Source: CAWCKS01 sp963763485
GTDB taxonomy: Bacteria > Pseudomonadota > Alphaproteobacteria > Rhizobiales > Xanthobacteraceae
Reading direction: 5' to 3'
Assembly (NCBI GenBank): GCA_963763485.1
Contig: CAVXOW010000007.1
Coordinates: 310,001 to 374,000 of the forward strand
Length of the DNA stretch: 64,000 nt
Shown here: in pieces, positions 24,858-33,622 of the stretch
Layout of the letters: each line of letters starts with the position of its first letter
How positions within the stretch are numbered: position 1 is the stretch's first letter
Made by a program: the position numbers and the translations under genes
The notes under the pieces: generated by a model
The model's database searches: none
Told to the model about the DNA's origin: nothing
Seen by the model: the letters and a program-made list of their open reading frames with translations, nothing else

Positions 24858-26141
24858 ATGATCAGACACAAACTTGCCGCAGCCGGAGTTGTCGCCCTCG
24901 CGATCGCGACCGCAGCCCTTGGGGCGCCGCGCGCCGCGGCGGCTTGCGGTCCGTCCTACAGCTCGAGCGGCCCGGACGCCGAAAGCTACGGTGCCGATGA
25001 GGGTTACCCGCTGGGCGGGATCCGGCGGGCGCGCACGCCGCGATTCATGGTGGCGTCGTTCAGCCACTTCAGCGAACTGCTGCACAGCGAAACCGTTGTC
25101 ACCAGCGCGACCGCCTCGCTGCTGCAACGTGACTGCGGCGGCTTCAGCCTCCGCTACACCCTCGACGGCCAAACCTATTCGCTCGACGATTATCTCTCGC
25201 GCAATCCGGCGACCGGCTTGTTGATCGCCCGCGGCTCGACCATCCTGGTCGAGCGCTACCAGTACGGCCGCCGCGACACCGACCGTTTCACCTCGCAGTC
25301 GATGGCGAAAACCATCACCGCGATGCTGTTCGGGATTGCGCTGGCGGACGGCAAGATCCGGTCACTCGACGACCGAGCCTCGGCTTACGTGCCCGAGCTG
25401 AAGGGCAACGCTTATGGCGAGACCACGCTGCGCTCGCTTTTGGCCATGAGCTCCGGCGTTGCCTACAGCGAAACCTACGACGGCACCGACGATGCCAGCG
25501 AATTCAGTCGCGCGCTGCAGCGGCGCGACTCGCCGGGCGCAGCGGCTTTGCTCCGCGGTTACGACAATCGCGAGGTCCCTGAGGGCACCCGCTTCCACTA
25601 TGCCGGCAGCGAGACCGAGACGCTCGGCCTCGTGCTGACGGCGGCGACCGGCCAGCCGCTGCCGGCCTACGCATCGGAACGGCTGTGGAAGCCGCTCGGA
25701 GCCGAGGCGGATGCGGCGTGGGGCGTCGACGCGAAGGGCCAGGCGCTGGCCTATTGCTGCTTCAATGCGCGCCTGCGCGACTATGCGAGGCTGGGGCTGC
25801 TGCTCGCCAATGACGGCGGCGGCATTGTCCCGGCGGACTGGGTGCGCGAAGCCACCAGTGCACCGCGCGATTCATTCCGGGCGCCACGCAAGGCGACGCC
25901 GTTCGAAGGCTATGGCTACCAGACCTGGCTGCTGCCGTCGCGCAACCGCATGTTCGCGCTGCGCGGTATCCACGGTCAGTCGATCTACGTCTATCCGGCG
26001 CTTCAGCTCGTGCTGGTTCACACCGCGGTCCGCGTCAGGCCCAACAAGGATCCGGCGGCGCGCGAACTCAACACGCTATGGTACGCGCTGGTGCGGCAGG
26101 TCGGCGAGGCACAGGCCGCGGCAATGCCCCCGCCGTTCTGA
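24858..26141 (+). CDS. secreted serine hydrolase, beta-lactamase class C fold
   Basis: A 427-residue exported protein with signal peptide MIRHKLAAAGVVALAIATAA and cleavage near AAAACG. The penicillin-binding fold is shown by SQSMAKTITAMLFG with the S-x-x-K nucleophile, then LLAMSSGVAYSETYDGTDDA, and FHYAGSETETLGLVLTAATG with a YAG in the place of Y-x-N. The final block is IHGQSIYVYPALQLVLVHTA. Such proteins include esterases, D-aminopeptidases and 6-aminohexanoate-dimer hydrolase-like enzymes. Resistance to beta-lactams cannot be inferred. Start at 24858 fits the signal peptide best; 24843 is also in frame. Confidence 0.85.
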   Translation: MIRHKLAAAGVVALAIATAALGAPRAAAACGPSYSSSGPDAESYGADEGYPLGGIRRARTPRFMVASFSHFSELLHSETVVTSATASLLQRDCGGFSLRYTLDGQTYSLDDYLSRNPATGLLIARGSTILVERYQYGRRDTDRFTSQSMAKTITAMLFGIALADGKIRSLDDRASAYVPELKGNAYGETTLRSLLAMSSGVAYSETYDGTDDASEFSRALQRRDSPGAAALLRGYDNREVPEGTRFHYAGSETETLGLVLTAATGQPLPAYASERLWKPLGAEADAAWGVDAKGQALAYCCFNARLRDYARLGLLLANDGGGIVPADWVREATSAPRDSFRAPRKATPFEGYGYQTWLLPSRNRMFALRGIHGQSIYVYPALQLVLVHTAVRVRPNKDPAARELNTLWYALVRQVGEAQAAAMPPPF

Positions 26142-26200
26142 AGCATGATCAGGAAAAGTGGGAACCGGTTTTCCGCCCGGATCATGCTCAACAAAGCGCC

Positions 26201-27139
26201 TTACCAGCTCTTCTTGAAGCCGGCGGTGAGTGCCTTGTTGACGGGGCCGTGCGGAGTTTCGTTCACGCTACCCGTGACCGTGACGTCGCCAAGGACCTTC
26301 TGCTCGGCGCCGACCTTGCCAAGCCATTTGTCGTCGGTGCTCGACAGCGTCTGGCCGGCGATCAGGCTGGTGCCGGTCCGGTTGACGCTGAACCTGGCGG
26401 AGCGCTCGATTTCGAGCGTGCGGTTTTCCTGCGAACCGGTCAGCGGCGCCGGCGCCGGCTGGGTCAAGCGATAGGCATTCTGCAGCGTCACCGAATAGGC
26501 GTTGTCGGCGAGCGGCACCGATCGCGACAGCGTGGTGCCGACCTTGCCCTGGTCGGTGCCGCTGTCCATGCTGACGTCGACCGCCGTCTTGTCCCAGAGG
26601 TGCGGCACGCCGGGCCCGGTCATCGAGGCCCAGGCTGTACCTGTCGAACTCTTCGGCGTTTCCCCGGACAGCATCTTGTCGGACAGATTGTCGGCGATGG
26701 TGGCCGCGGCCGGCTTGACCACGCTCAGATTGGCGCCGACCCGGGTGTCGAGGAACGGGCTGACATCGCGTTTGACCGCCACGGCCGAAGTCCCGTTGCC
26801 ATTGTCGTTGCGCGACCAGGCCGAACTGTCGGGCTGCTTTGCGCGTGGGCCGGCCGCGCGCAGGGTTTTGTTCGGCGCGTCCGGGGTTTTGCCGAGTTCG
26901 CTCCAGTCCGGCTCGGCCGGCATTGCCGACGTGTCGGCTGTCGCGGCAACCGGAGGCTCGGTGGTCTCGTCCGCTTGCTGCGGCTCGCGCGGGACGATCT
27001 GGGCCCAGGCGTCGGGCGGCGCATCGGCCGGCTTGATATCCTGCGCCGGCGCGCTCGAACCTGCGCCCAGCGCCAGTGCGCCGCAGGCGAAAGCAATGAG
27101 AGCAAGCCTGCAGTGCGGCCGGTCGCCTGTCATTCCCAT
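26201..27139 (-). CDS. secreted protein of unknown function, possibly outer-membrane
   Basis: A 312-residue product with signal peptide MGMTGDRPHCRLALIAFACG and cleavage after APAQ. A Pro/Ala-rich linker (residues 30-110) follows. The C-terminal 180 residues have alternating polar and hydrophobic strands (AYSVTLQNAYRLTQPAPAPL, TLEIERSARFSVNRTGTSLI, VLGDVTVTGSVNETPHGPVN) and the chain ends LTAGFKKSW. A terminal aromatic after short strands is what outer-membrane barrels show, but the strand number looks low. I do not recognise the family. Confidence 0.6.
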   Translation of the reverse strand: MGMTGDRPHCRLALIAFACGALALGAGSSAPAQDIKPADAPPDAWAQIVPREPQQADETTEPPVAATADTSAMPAEPDWSELGKTPDAPNKTLRAAGPRAKQPDSSAWSRNDNGNGTSAVAVKRDVSPFLDTRVGANLSVVKPAAATIADNLSDKMLSGETPKSSTGTAWASMTGPGVPHLWDKTAVDVSMDSGTDQGKVGTTLSRSVPLADNAYSVTLQNAYRLTQPAPAPLTGSQENRTLEIERSARFSVNRTGTSLIAGQTLSSTDDKWLGKVGAEQKVLGDVTVTGSVNETPHGPVNKALTAGFKKSW

Positions 27140-27320
27140 CAGGAAACCATTTGGTGATGCTGACGACCGATTGGCTATTGCATTGTGTTGCAAGTGTGGC
27201 GAACGGCGCGTGGCTCAAGGGCGCAAGCGGACTGCCAAGGACGTCTCCGGCAACTTAATGGACAAAAAGCAAGCGAGCGGCGTTGTGTCCCCGCAAGGCC
27301 GCTCGCACCGGCACCCCAAG

Positions 27321-27362
27321 TCTTTTCGGATCAGTCTTTTCGGATCAGTCTTTTCGGATCAG
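27321..27362. repeat. three tandem copies of a 14-base unit
   Basis: TCTTTTCGGATCAG occurs three times end to end with no mismatch at 27321, 27335 and 27349. It lies just after the stop of the NTF2-like gene on the reverse strand, within intergenic DNA. The function is unknown; replication slippage explains it well enough. Confidence 0.9.
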
Positions 27363-27370
27363 CCGAGAGG

Positions 27371-27802
27371 TCAGCAAACCGAGGGCAAATTGATCGGCCG
27401 GCCGAGCGTCTGCTCGACGAGGTCGAAGGTATCCATCACCACGCGCACCTTGGCGAGGCGGCCCTTGGAGAAGCGCACGAAGTTGGCCAGCCGCAGGCTG
27501 ATCGGCTTGTCATTGTCGTTCGCGGTCAACGAGCACTTCACCAGTGTCGAGGCGGTATCCTCGCCGAGCACGGTGACCTCGCGGTCGTACCGGTTCAGCC
27601 GAAAATTGTCGGCGATCTGCATGAGAACATCGATCACCGCTTCCTTGCCCTGGCGCGCGCCAAGGAACGGAAACATGTCGATCGGACCGAAGATCACCCA
27701 GTCGACATCATCGTCAAGCAGCGCCGCGATGTGATCGGTCTCGCGGTCTTCGATCGCCTGACGCAACGCACGTGCAAAGGCCCAGAGGCTGTGCTCCGCC
27801 AT
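27371..27802 (-). CDS. NTF2-like / SnoaL-like protein (1 of 4)
   Basis: A 143-residue protein of the nuclear transport factor 2 fold, a small cone-shaped barrel used by many enzymes and binding proteins. It starts MAEHSLWAFARALRQAIEDR. The pattern IAALLDDDVDWVIFGPIDMF, then FPFLGARQGKEAVIDVLMQI, is shared with three further genes at 29.7-31.4 kb. The terminal segment VRVVMDTFDLVEQTLGRPIN is also shared. No catalytic Asp/His set can be assigned with confidence. The start at 27802 was chosen because upstream sequence in the same frame is non-homologous to its paralogues. Confidence 0.8.
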   Translation of the reverse strand: MAEHSLWAFARALRQAIEDRETDHIAALLDDDVDWVIFGPIDMFPFLGARQGKEAVIDVLMQIADNFRLNRYDREVTVLGEDTASTLVKCSLTANDNDKPISLRLANFVRFSKGRLAKVRVVMDTFDLVEQTLGRPINLPSVC

Positions 27803-28269
27803 CTCAGTGTTCCAGATTTTTGAGTTATCGGGACAGCAAACGGCCCAAGGGGCGCCTGCATTGGCGCCGTGCCGGAGTGCTGGCGGTTCAAAATTTCCGA
27901 TGCTCAACTAGGGGTGTCACGGAAATTTCGCAATGGTTCATGTTGCATAGCACAATTGCGCCGAGGCATTGAACCTTTGTTAGTTGATTCAACACGTTGG
28001 CCCTGACCAAAAAGCCGATAGGGCGCTTTGCCGCCCAGAAATGTTGCATCGCACCCTTCGTGTTCGGAAAACCCGTGGATCGCGCCGGCGGCTTCGCCCC
28101 ACAAGGTTCTGCTCTGCAATCCGGTTTTGGCTCGGAAATGCGAGCCTGGTTTAAGCTCATCGCGCTTGCCTCGCGCCTTCGCTGCGTGACATGAGTCCTG
28201 ACGCCGCGAGCCAATCGCCAAAACTCAAAGCCAAAGCCGAACCGCACAAACAATCCGGGAGACTCCTTG
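27803..28269. other. 467-base intergenic region without recognised genes
   Basis: This divergent region between the first NTF2-like gene and the serine hydrolase is less GC-rich than its surroundings in its left part (27890-28010). Open frames on both strands exist but give low-complexity, Arg/Ser-rich products with no family likeness. A sentence-like stretch on the reverse strand, GSHFRAKTGLQSRTLWGEAA, recalls spurious proteins often predicted from repeated intergenic DNA in rhizobia. I see no tRNA or terminator with a T-run. Confidence 0.4.
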
Positions 28270-29559
28270 ATGTCCGCGCAAAGCCTGAACGTCGTGTCCG
28301 CAACCTCGGCCGCGCCTGAAAGCGCGGGCATGTCGGAGGCTCGCCTGCAGCGGCTCGAGGAGCATCTGAAGCGCAACTACATCGACAACGGCCGCTTCCC
28401 GGGCACCCACACGCTGGTCTATCGCCGCGGCAAGGTCGTGCACTCGGGGCTGCAGGGCTTCGCGGACGTCGAGCGCAACGCTGCGGTCAAGGACGACACC
28501 ATCTTCCGCATCTATTCGATGAGCAAGCCGATCACCTCGGTCGCCTTCATGATGCTGCTCGAGGAAGGCAAGGTCGCGCTCGACGAGCCGGTCGTCAAAT
28601 ACATTCCGGAGTGGAAGAATCTCGGCGTTTATGTCGGCGGCATGCCGACGCTCGGCGCCCAGCCGGGCGGCCCGCCGCGCTTCATCACCAAGCCGACCCA
28701 GCGGCCGATGCAGATCGTCGACCTGCTGCGCCACACCTCGGGTCTGACTTACGGCTTCCAGAACCGCACCAATGTCGATGCCGCCTATCGCACGCTGAAG
28801 ATCGGCAATGTCGACCTCGCCGGCACGCTGCAGTCGATGATCGAAGGTGTGGCCACGCTGCCGCTCGAGTTCTCGCCGGGCGAAGCCTGGAACTATTCGA
28901 TCTCGACCGACGTGCTCGGCTACCTGATCGGCAAGATTTCCGGCAAGCCGTTCGAGCAGTTCCTGGAGGAGCGCATCTTCGATCCGCTTGGCATGGTCGA
29001 CACTGCCTTCCATGTGCCGGCCGACAAGGCGCATCGCTTCGCCGCCTGCTATTCCGCCGACGGCAAGGGCGCCAAGGTGCTGCAGGATGATCCGGCCAAG
29101 AGCCCGTACCTGAAGCCGCCGGCATTCGTCTCGGGCGGCGGCGGTTTGGTCTCGACCACCGCCGACTACCTGAAGTTCTGCCGCATGCTGCTCGGCCGCG
29201 GCGCGCTCGGCAACGCGCGGTTGCTGTCGCCGAAGACGCTGGCGCTGATGACGACCAATCATCTGCCCGGCAACAAGACGCTGCCCGAGCTGTCACGCTC
29301 GCTGTTCAGCGAAGCGACCTACGATGGCGTCGGTTTCGGTCTCGGCTTTGCCGTCACGATGGACCCCGCGCGGACGATGATCCCCGGCAGCGCCGGCGAG
29401 TACTGGTGGGGTGGCGCGGCGACAACGTCGTTCTGGGTCGATCCGGCCGAGGATCTTGCCGTCGTGTTCATGACGCAGAACCTGCCGTCGGGCGCCTATC
29501 CGGTCCGCCGCGAGCTGCGCACGCTGGTCTACTCGGCGATCACCGAGAGCAATCTCTGA
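28270..29559 (+). CDS. serine hydrolase, beta-lactamase class C fold (esterase-like)
   Basis: A 429-residue protein without an evident signal peptide. It starts at ATG 28270 (MSAQSLNVVSATSAAPESAG), one codon after a TTG. The fold is marked by IFRIYSMSKPITSVAFMMLL with nucleophile S-M-S-K, LLRHTSGLTYGFQNRTNVDA, WNYSISTDVLGYLIGKISGK with Y-S-I at the second catalytic position, and EYWWGGAATTSFWVDPAEDL, the W-G-G motif typical of EstB-like esterases. Cytoplasmic ester hydrolysis is likelier than beta-lactam hydrolysis. Divergent NTF2-like genes flank it on both sides. Confidence 0.9.
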   Translation: MSAQSLNVVSATSAAPESAGMSEARLQRLEEHLKRNYIDNGRFPGTHTLVYRRGKVVHSGLQGFADVERNAAVKDDTIFRIYSMSKPITSVAFMMLLEEGKVALDEPVVKYIPEWKNLGVYVGGMPTLGAQPGGPPRFITKPTQRPMQIVDLLRHTSGLTYGFQNRTNVDAAYRTLKIGNVDLAGTLQSMIEGVATLPLEFSPGEAWNYSISTDVLGYLIGKISGKPFEQFLEERIFDPLGMVDTAFHVPADKAHRFAACYSADGKGAKVLQDDPAKSPYLKPPAFVSGGGGLVSTTADYLKFCRMLLGRGALGNARLLSPKTLALMTTNHLPGNKTLPELSRSLFSEATYDGVGFGLGFAVTMDPARTMIPGSAGEYWWGGAATTSFWVDPAEDLAVVFMTQNLPSGAYPVRRELRTLVYSAITESNL

Positions 29560-29586
29560 CGGGCGCTGGCGAGCATTCTTTCGCTG

Positions 29587-29672
29587 GTCATGGCCGGGCT
29601 TGTCCCGGCCATCCACGTTTTGGGTTCCGCAAGCGTTGAAGACGTGGATGCCCGGCTCGAGGCGGGCATGAC
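29587..29672. repeat. GTCAT...ATGAC hairpin-ended MITE-like repeat, type B
   Basis: An 86-base element starting GTCATGGCCGGGCTTGTCCC and ending GGCTCGAGGCGGGCATGAC. Inner inverted words are CCACGT and ACGTGG. It resembles the copy at 22361-22448 closely, with the hairpin halves exchanged. It sits between the convergent ends of the serine hydrolase and an NTF2-like gene. Confidence 0.7.
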
Positions 29673-29698
29673 GGTGGAGTGTGACGCTCCGCCTCGCG

Positions 29699-30160
29699 CT
29701 ACTCCGCCGGCGCGAGCGTCAGGCGCTCGCGAATGTTCTTGCGGATATCTTCGATCACCTCGCGCTCGAGCACCTGCTGCACGAGGTCGAATGAATCGAG
29801 GAATTCGCGCTGCTCGATGATCAGCCCGTTGCGCAGCGTGTAGAAGTCGGCGGACAGAAACTCGATCATCCGGTCGTTGGCGCGCTTGCGCAAATGGACG
29901 CGGACGATGGTCGCGACGCGATCGCCGTCGGCGGCGATGAACAGCACCTCGTGATGCATCGAGGTATAGCGCTTCTGCACCGCGTTGAGCGTCTCGGCGA
30001 TTTCGGCCTTGCCGTGACGCGCGCCGAGATGCGGAAAGATCTCCACTGGCACGTGACCGACGAAATCGAATTCGTCGTCGAGAAAGGTCAAAGCCTTTGC
30101 GACATCCCGCGCGTAGATCGCGTTCAGGAATCCCAGAACATGCTCTCGGGCCTGGCTCAT
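29699..30160 (-). CDS. NTF2-like / SnoaL-like protein (2 of 4)
   Basis: A 153-residue NTF2-fold protein, MSQAREHVLGFLNAIYARDV at the start. Shared family blocks are ALTFLDDEFDFVGHVPVEIF, PHLGARHGKAEIAETLNAVQ and FYTLRNGLIIEQREFLDSFD. It is clearly a paralogue of the genes at 30340-30780 and 30933-31367 and more distantly of 27371-27802. The function is unknown; ligand binding or isomerase/hydrolase activity in the hollow barrel is typical for the fold. Confidence 0.82.
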   Translation of the reverse strand: MSQAREHVLGFLNAIYARDVAKALTFLDDEFDFVGHVPVEIFPHLGARHGKAEIAETLNAVQKRYTSMHHEVLFIAADGDRVATIVRVHLRKRANDRMIEFLSADFYTLRNGLIIEQREFLDSFDLVQQVLEREVIEDIRKNIRERLTLAPAE

Positions 30161-30339
30161 CGTGTCGTCGCTGTCCCGCGTGGTGCCGAAGGGGACTTCT
30201 CAACTGTCGATAGAAGGGGCGATCGATTAAATTTCGACTAACTTTTGACGCGGAACCTGTGATGGCTTTCGATGTTTCGCGCGTACGTTGTATTCGATAC
30301 AGCCATAGCGAGAAAATGAGGCCGCCCGGCCTCCGCCGG

Positions 30340-30780
30340 CTACGACACGGACTTCAGAATCGCGCTGACCAGGTCGCGTCCGAGAACCTGCTGCACCACG
30401 TCGAACGAGTCGTTGAACTGCCGGTAGGTCAGGATCTTGCCATCGCGCAGTGTGAAGAAGTTGCCGATGTCGAGCCGGATCACGCGCTTGGTGTCCCGGC
30501 TGCGCAGCCGCAACACCAGCGTCACCGCGACGCGGTCGCCGTCCGCCGCGATGAAGTTGACCTGATGATCAAGCACTTCGCTGCGCGCGTGCAATCCGAC
30601 GAGGGTTTGCCGCATCTCCGCCTTGCCCTTCTTCTGGCCAAGCGTCGGAAACAGCTCGACCGGGGCGTAACAGACGAAATCGATGTCGTCGTCGTAGAAG
30701 GCGGCGGCGCGCTCGACATCGCCACCGTAGCAGGCGTCGAGATAATCGAGGATCACCTGGCGCGAATTGGTCAATGCCAT
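30340..30780 (-). CDS. NTF2-like / SnoaL-like protein (3 of 4)
   Basis: A 146-residue paralogue starting MALTNSRQVILDYLDACYGG. It contains AAAFYDDDIDFVCYAPVELF, PTLGQKKGKAEMRQTLVGLH, HQVNFIAADGDRVAVTLVLR and KILTYRQFNDSFDVVQQVLG, aligned block by block with its neighbours. It lies 150-180 bases from each neighbour on the same strand, so the group may be separately promoted. No distinguishing residue suggests a different function. Confidence 0.82.
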   Translation of the reverse strand: MALTNSRQVILDYLDACYGGDVERAAAFYDDDIDFVCYAPVELFPTLGQKKGKAEMRQTLVGLHARSEVLDHQVNFIAADGDRVAVTLVLRLRSRDTKRVIRLDIGNFFTLRDGKILTYRQFNDSFDVVQQVLGRDLVSAILKSVS

Positions 30781-30932
30781 TCCGATGACAGCCGCTCCGC
30801 GAATCTCTGGCTCGCGAATCTCTGGTACGACTGTGTGCCGGCACGTCGGCGGAGATCAAGTCATTCAATCGTTCCTGGACAGCAGGAGTTCGATGCTACG
30901 ACGCCGCAGCGCGGTACCGGGCCCGGGAAAAC

Positions 30933-31367
30933 TTACGTCCGCTGCTTCAGCATGCCGGTGATGTCGCGCTCCAGCGTCTGCTCGATGGCGTCGAAGGTAT
31001 CGAAGAACTGCTGGATGCCGGCGATGCGGCCGCCGCGAAAGGTGTAGAAGTCGGCGACGCTGGTTTGCACGATGCGCTCGGCGGCGCTCTTGCGGAAGAA
31101 GATCTTGATGATGGCGGCGGCGCGATTGTCGTCCGCGATCAGGAACGGGACGTCGTGCCGCATCTCGACATAGCGCGCGTGCAGCGCGCGCCAGGTCTCC
31201 GCGACGTCGGTCTTGCCGTGCCGTGGACCGAAATGCGGAAAGAATTCGACCGGCGCGTTGACCACGAAGTCGATGTCGTCGTCGCACGTCGCCAGCGCGC
31301 CGGCGATGTCGCCGCCATAGAAGGCGGTGAGAAAGTCCCGCACAAGCTGCTTGTTGGCGTCCGACAT
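30933..31367 (-). CDS. NTF2-like / SnoaL-like protein (4 of 4)
   Basis: A 144-residue paralogue, MSDANKQLVRDFLTAFYGGD at the start, with GALATCDDDIDFVVNAPVEF, FPHFGPRHGKTDVAETWRAL and FYTFRGGRIAGIQQFFDTFD. Like the other copies it has the D-D-D-I-D-F pattern and a Pro-V-E-F/L turn early, and ends in a helix TFDAIEQTLERDITGML. The role is unknown. Confidence 0.82.
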   Translation of the reverse strand: MSDANKQLVRDFLTAFYGGDIAGALATCDDDIDFVVNAPVEFFPHFGPRHGKTDVAETWRALHARYVEMRHDVPFLIADDNRAAAIIKIFFRKSAAERIVQTSVADFYTFRGGRIAGIQQFFDTFDAIEQTLERDITGMLKQRT

Positions 31368-31456
31368 TTCACGCCGTTGCGCTGTTGATTGATTCGCAGC
31401 CGCATATTAGCAGAGCAGGCAAGACAGGGATTGGGCCAATCCCACGTTGTGAGGCC

Positions 31457-31587
31457 GTCCCCGCGAACGCGGGGACCCATACTCCGCAGCGGTAGTGAAG
31501 GGCAGAGCCTTCGTCGCGATGCCGACTTGAGCGGGGCCGGGCAATCCAATTGCGAGCGGGGCTATGGGTTCCCGCGTTCGCGGGGAC
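31457..31587. repeat. MITE-like element with hairpin termini, type A
   Basis: GTCCCCGCGAACGCGGGGAC (31457-31476) followed by CCAT is matched in reverse by ATGG then GTTCCCGCGTTCGCGGGGAC (31568-31587), giving near-perfect 24-base terminal inverted repeats that each also fold on themselves. The 131-base element resembles the first hairpin of the copies at 17817 and 33495. Confidence 0.7.
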
Positions 31588-31599
31588 GACCACAGAAAC

Positions 31600-32160
31600 T
31601 CAGCGCATCGTCTTCAGTGCGGCCGCCCATTTCGCAAGTTCGTCGAGTGTCTGCTGCGCCGAAGTGGTGATCAGGTCGTTCGGCGTGAACGTCTGCTTGT
31701 CCGCGCTCAGCATCGGGAACACCATCGGGATCGCGACGCCATCGACCATCGGCACCATGCGCAAACCCGTCACCATCAGCTTCGCCACCTGCACAGCGCG
31801 CGTGCCGCCGGACAGCCCGCCATAGCTGACGAAGGCGCATGGCTTGTAGCCCCATTCCTTCGACACGAAGGTCAGCGCGTTGAGCAGCGATGGCGGCGGA
31901 CCGAAATTGTATTCCGGCGTGACGAACGCGAATGCATCGGCGGCGGCGACGCTCGCGCCCCACGCCTTGGTGTGCTCGTGAACATATTTGCCCATCCGCG
32001 GATGCTCGGGCTCGTCATGCACCGGCAGCTTGAACGTGGCGAGGTCGATCAGTTCGGCGTCGAACTTGCCGTGCTTGACGGCATAGTCGTGAAACCAGCG
32101 CCCGATGGCGGGGCCGATGCGGGTCGGGCGGACGCTGGCGATAATGGTGTGAAGCTTCAT
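31600..32160 (-). CDS. NADPH-dependent FMN reductase family protein
   Basis: A 186-residue flavodoxin-fold reductase, starting MKLHTIIASVRPTRIGPAIG, where the SxRPxRxG loop binds FMN phosphate. FVTPEYNFGPPPSLLNALTF is the second conserved FMN contact (PEYN), and YGGLSGGTRAVQVAKLMVTG follows. Members reduce quinones, azo dyes or chromate with NAD(P)H. The frame is open upstream but the family start is at 32160. The neighbours give no specific substrate. Confidence 0.92.
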   Translation of the reverse strand: MKLHTIIASVRPTRIGPAIGRWFHDYAVKHGKFDAELIDLATFKLPVHDEPEHPRMGKYVHEHTKAWGASVAAADAFAFVTPEYNFGPPPSLLNALTFVSKEWGYKPCAFVSYGGLSGGTRAVQVAKLMVTGLRMVPMVDGVAIPMVFPMLSADKQTFTPNDLITTSAQQTLDELAKWAAALKTMR

Positions 32161-32294
32161 GGCTGATCCTGGGTGAGCGAGGCGGGGAGGGACCTGACGA
32201 TAGCGCAGGACGGGTGGCGGGAACAGGCGGCGGATAAGCCGGCGAATGAACCAAATCCTGGCCGCCGGAGTCTCATGAGGCGGCGCGCAACCCC

Positions 32295-33455
32295 ATGCGC
32301 CGATCAAAAACGCGGGCCAAACAGATGCGATCACGCAGGCTTTTGGGAATGGCACTGGCCGCGGTGGCCTGTATCCTTGTCGTCGTGCCATCGGCGCGCG
32401 CCGAGGCATTGACGCCCGAGGCCAACAAGTCCGTGCACTTTCCCGAAGGCACATGGGCCGCGGTGCCGCAGGTCGGTCCCGACGGCCAGGTTCGCCAATG
32501 CGTGCTGGTCGCGTTCCGCAACCGCAAGGGCGACAATGGTCCGATCGAGACCCGCTTCAGCCTTACCATCGGCCGTGGCGCCGGCTTCGCCATCAATCTC
32601 ACCGACGACTCCCTGCCGTCGGAGCAAGTCTTCGATGACGAGGCCGAGATCCTGATCGACGGCAAGTCCTTCCCGTCGCTCGCTTTCACGCTCGGCCCGA
32701 TGGCGCCGGCAAGAGGGCTCGCCGTGCATCCGGGCGATGCCGCAGGCGCGCTCGCCGCGCTCGGCAAGGCGAAGCAGCTGACGTTGCGCAGCGACGGCGC
32801 CGGCATCGACAGCGGTGCCATCACCTTGCGCCTGCCGAGCGATGCGCTCGACTACCTGAAGAACTGCGGCAAGCTGTTCGATATCGCGATCGACCACCCG
32901 ACCGATCCCAACGCGCCCGACATGCCGGTGCCGCGGCCGCGCTCGCCGCGCGTTGCGATGCTGCAGCCGAACGCGACGAGCGGGATGCCCGGCATCAACG
33001 ATATCCAGAAGATCGACGGATGGGACGCCTCCGAGCTGCGCGCCGCCGATGGCACCATCGACATGTGCTACATCCGTCGCCGCTACTCGACTGGCGCCGG
33101 CGCCGACCTGCACATGATTGTCATTGCGCTATTGGTCGGCCGCACCGGTGGCATGCGGGTGGTGCTGAAGGACAGCAACCTGCACGTGACGCCGGACCAG
33201 CAGCTCGAGGCCACGCTGCTGGCCGACGACAAGCCGGTCGATGGTTATTCGGCGAAGGTGTTGAGCGTCAACGAGATCGGCATCTTCCCGGCGCACGGCA
33301 AGGCTTTTGCCGCGACCCTCGACAGCGCCGATATGCTGAATTTCAAGTCGCCCGCGATCGGGATCGAGTTTCCGGTGGCCGGCAGCGTGAAAGGCTGGGC
33401 CCGCGCCTGCGCCCGCCGCAACGGCATCGCGATGGAGCCAGGCGCGGGGCTGTAG
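32295..33455 (+). CDS. secreted protein of unknown function
   Basis: A 386-residue exported protein. A basic N-terminus (MRRSKTRAKQMRSRRLLGMA) is followed by a hydrophobic stretch LAAVACILVVVPSARAEA with cleavage after ARA; an internal ATG at 32325 could be the start. The mature part holds two similar-looking units, one with GTWAAVPQVGPDGQVRQCVL and one with AADGTIDMCYIRRRYSTGAG, each opening with a cysteine-containing strand. That suggests a duplicated periplasmic domain. I do not recognise the family. Confidence 0.7.
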   Translation: MRRSKTRAKQMRSRRLLGMALAAVACILVVVPSARAEALTPEANKSVHFPEGTWAAVPQVGPDGQVRQCVLVAFRNRKGDNGPIETRFSLTIGRGAGFAINLTDDSLPSEQVFDDEAEILIDGKSFPSLAFTLGPMAPARGLAVHPGDAAGALAALGKAKQLTLRSDGAGIDSGAITLRLPSDALDYLKNCGKLFDIAIDHPTDPNAPDMPVPRPRSPRVAMLQPNATSGMPGINDIQKIDGWDASELRAADGTIDMCYIRRRYSTGAGADLHMIVIALLVGRTGGMRVVLKDSNLHVTPDQQLEATLLADDKPVDGYSAKVLSVNEIGIFPAHGKAFAATLDSADMLNFKSPAIGIEFPVAGSVKGWARACARRNGIAMEPGAGL

Positions 33456-33494
33456 AGAACGGTGAGTTTAACGCGCATCGCGGCTTCCCTTCTC

Positions 33495-33590
33495 CGCTCG
33501 TCCCCGCGGACGCGGGGACCCAGTTTTTGCCAAACAATCAAAGCTCCTTTCCAAGTTCCTGGATTCCCGCTTTCGCGGGAATGAGCGGAC
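33495..33590. repeat. dispersed two-hairpin intergenic repeat, type A
   Basis: Hairpins GTCCCCGCGGACGCGGGGAC (33500-33519) and ATTCCCGCTTTCGCGGGAAT (33563-33582) occur in the same order and with the same flanks (CCGCTC before, GAGCGGA after) as at 17817-17925. The linker differs. It lies between convergent gene ends. Confidence 0.75.
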
Positions 33591-33622
33591 TTAAACTCAT
33601 CACGTTGTAGGACCCAGGGCGC

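Noticed and set aside
27904..28221. 105-codon reverse-strand open frame in the 27.8-28.3 kb gap
   Set aside because: The product is low complexity with no start context and resembles spurious proteins from intergenic DNA.
32873..33113. Extended reverse-strand frame opposite the secreted protein at 32295-33455
   Set aside because: The forward gene has a clear signal peptide and cysteine-paired repeats; the antisense frame is a shadow.
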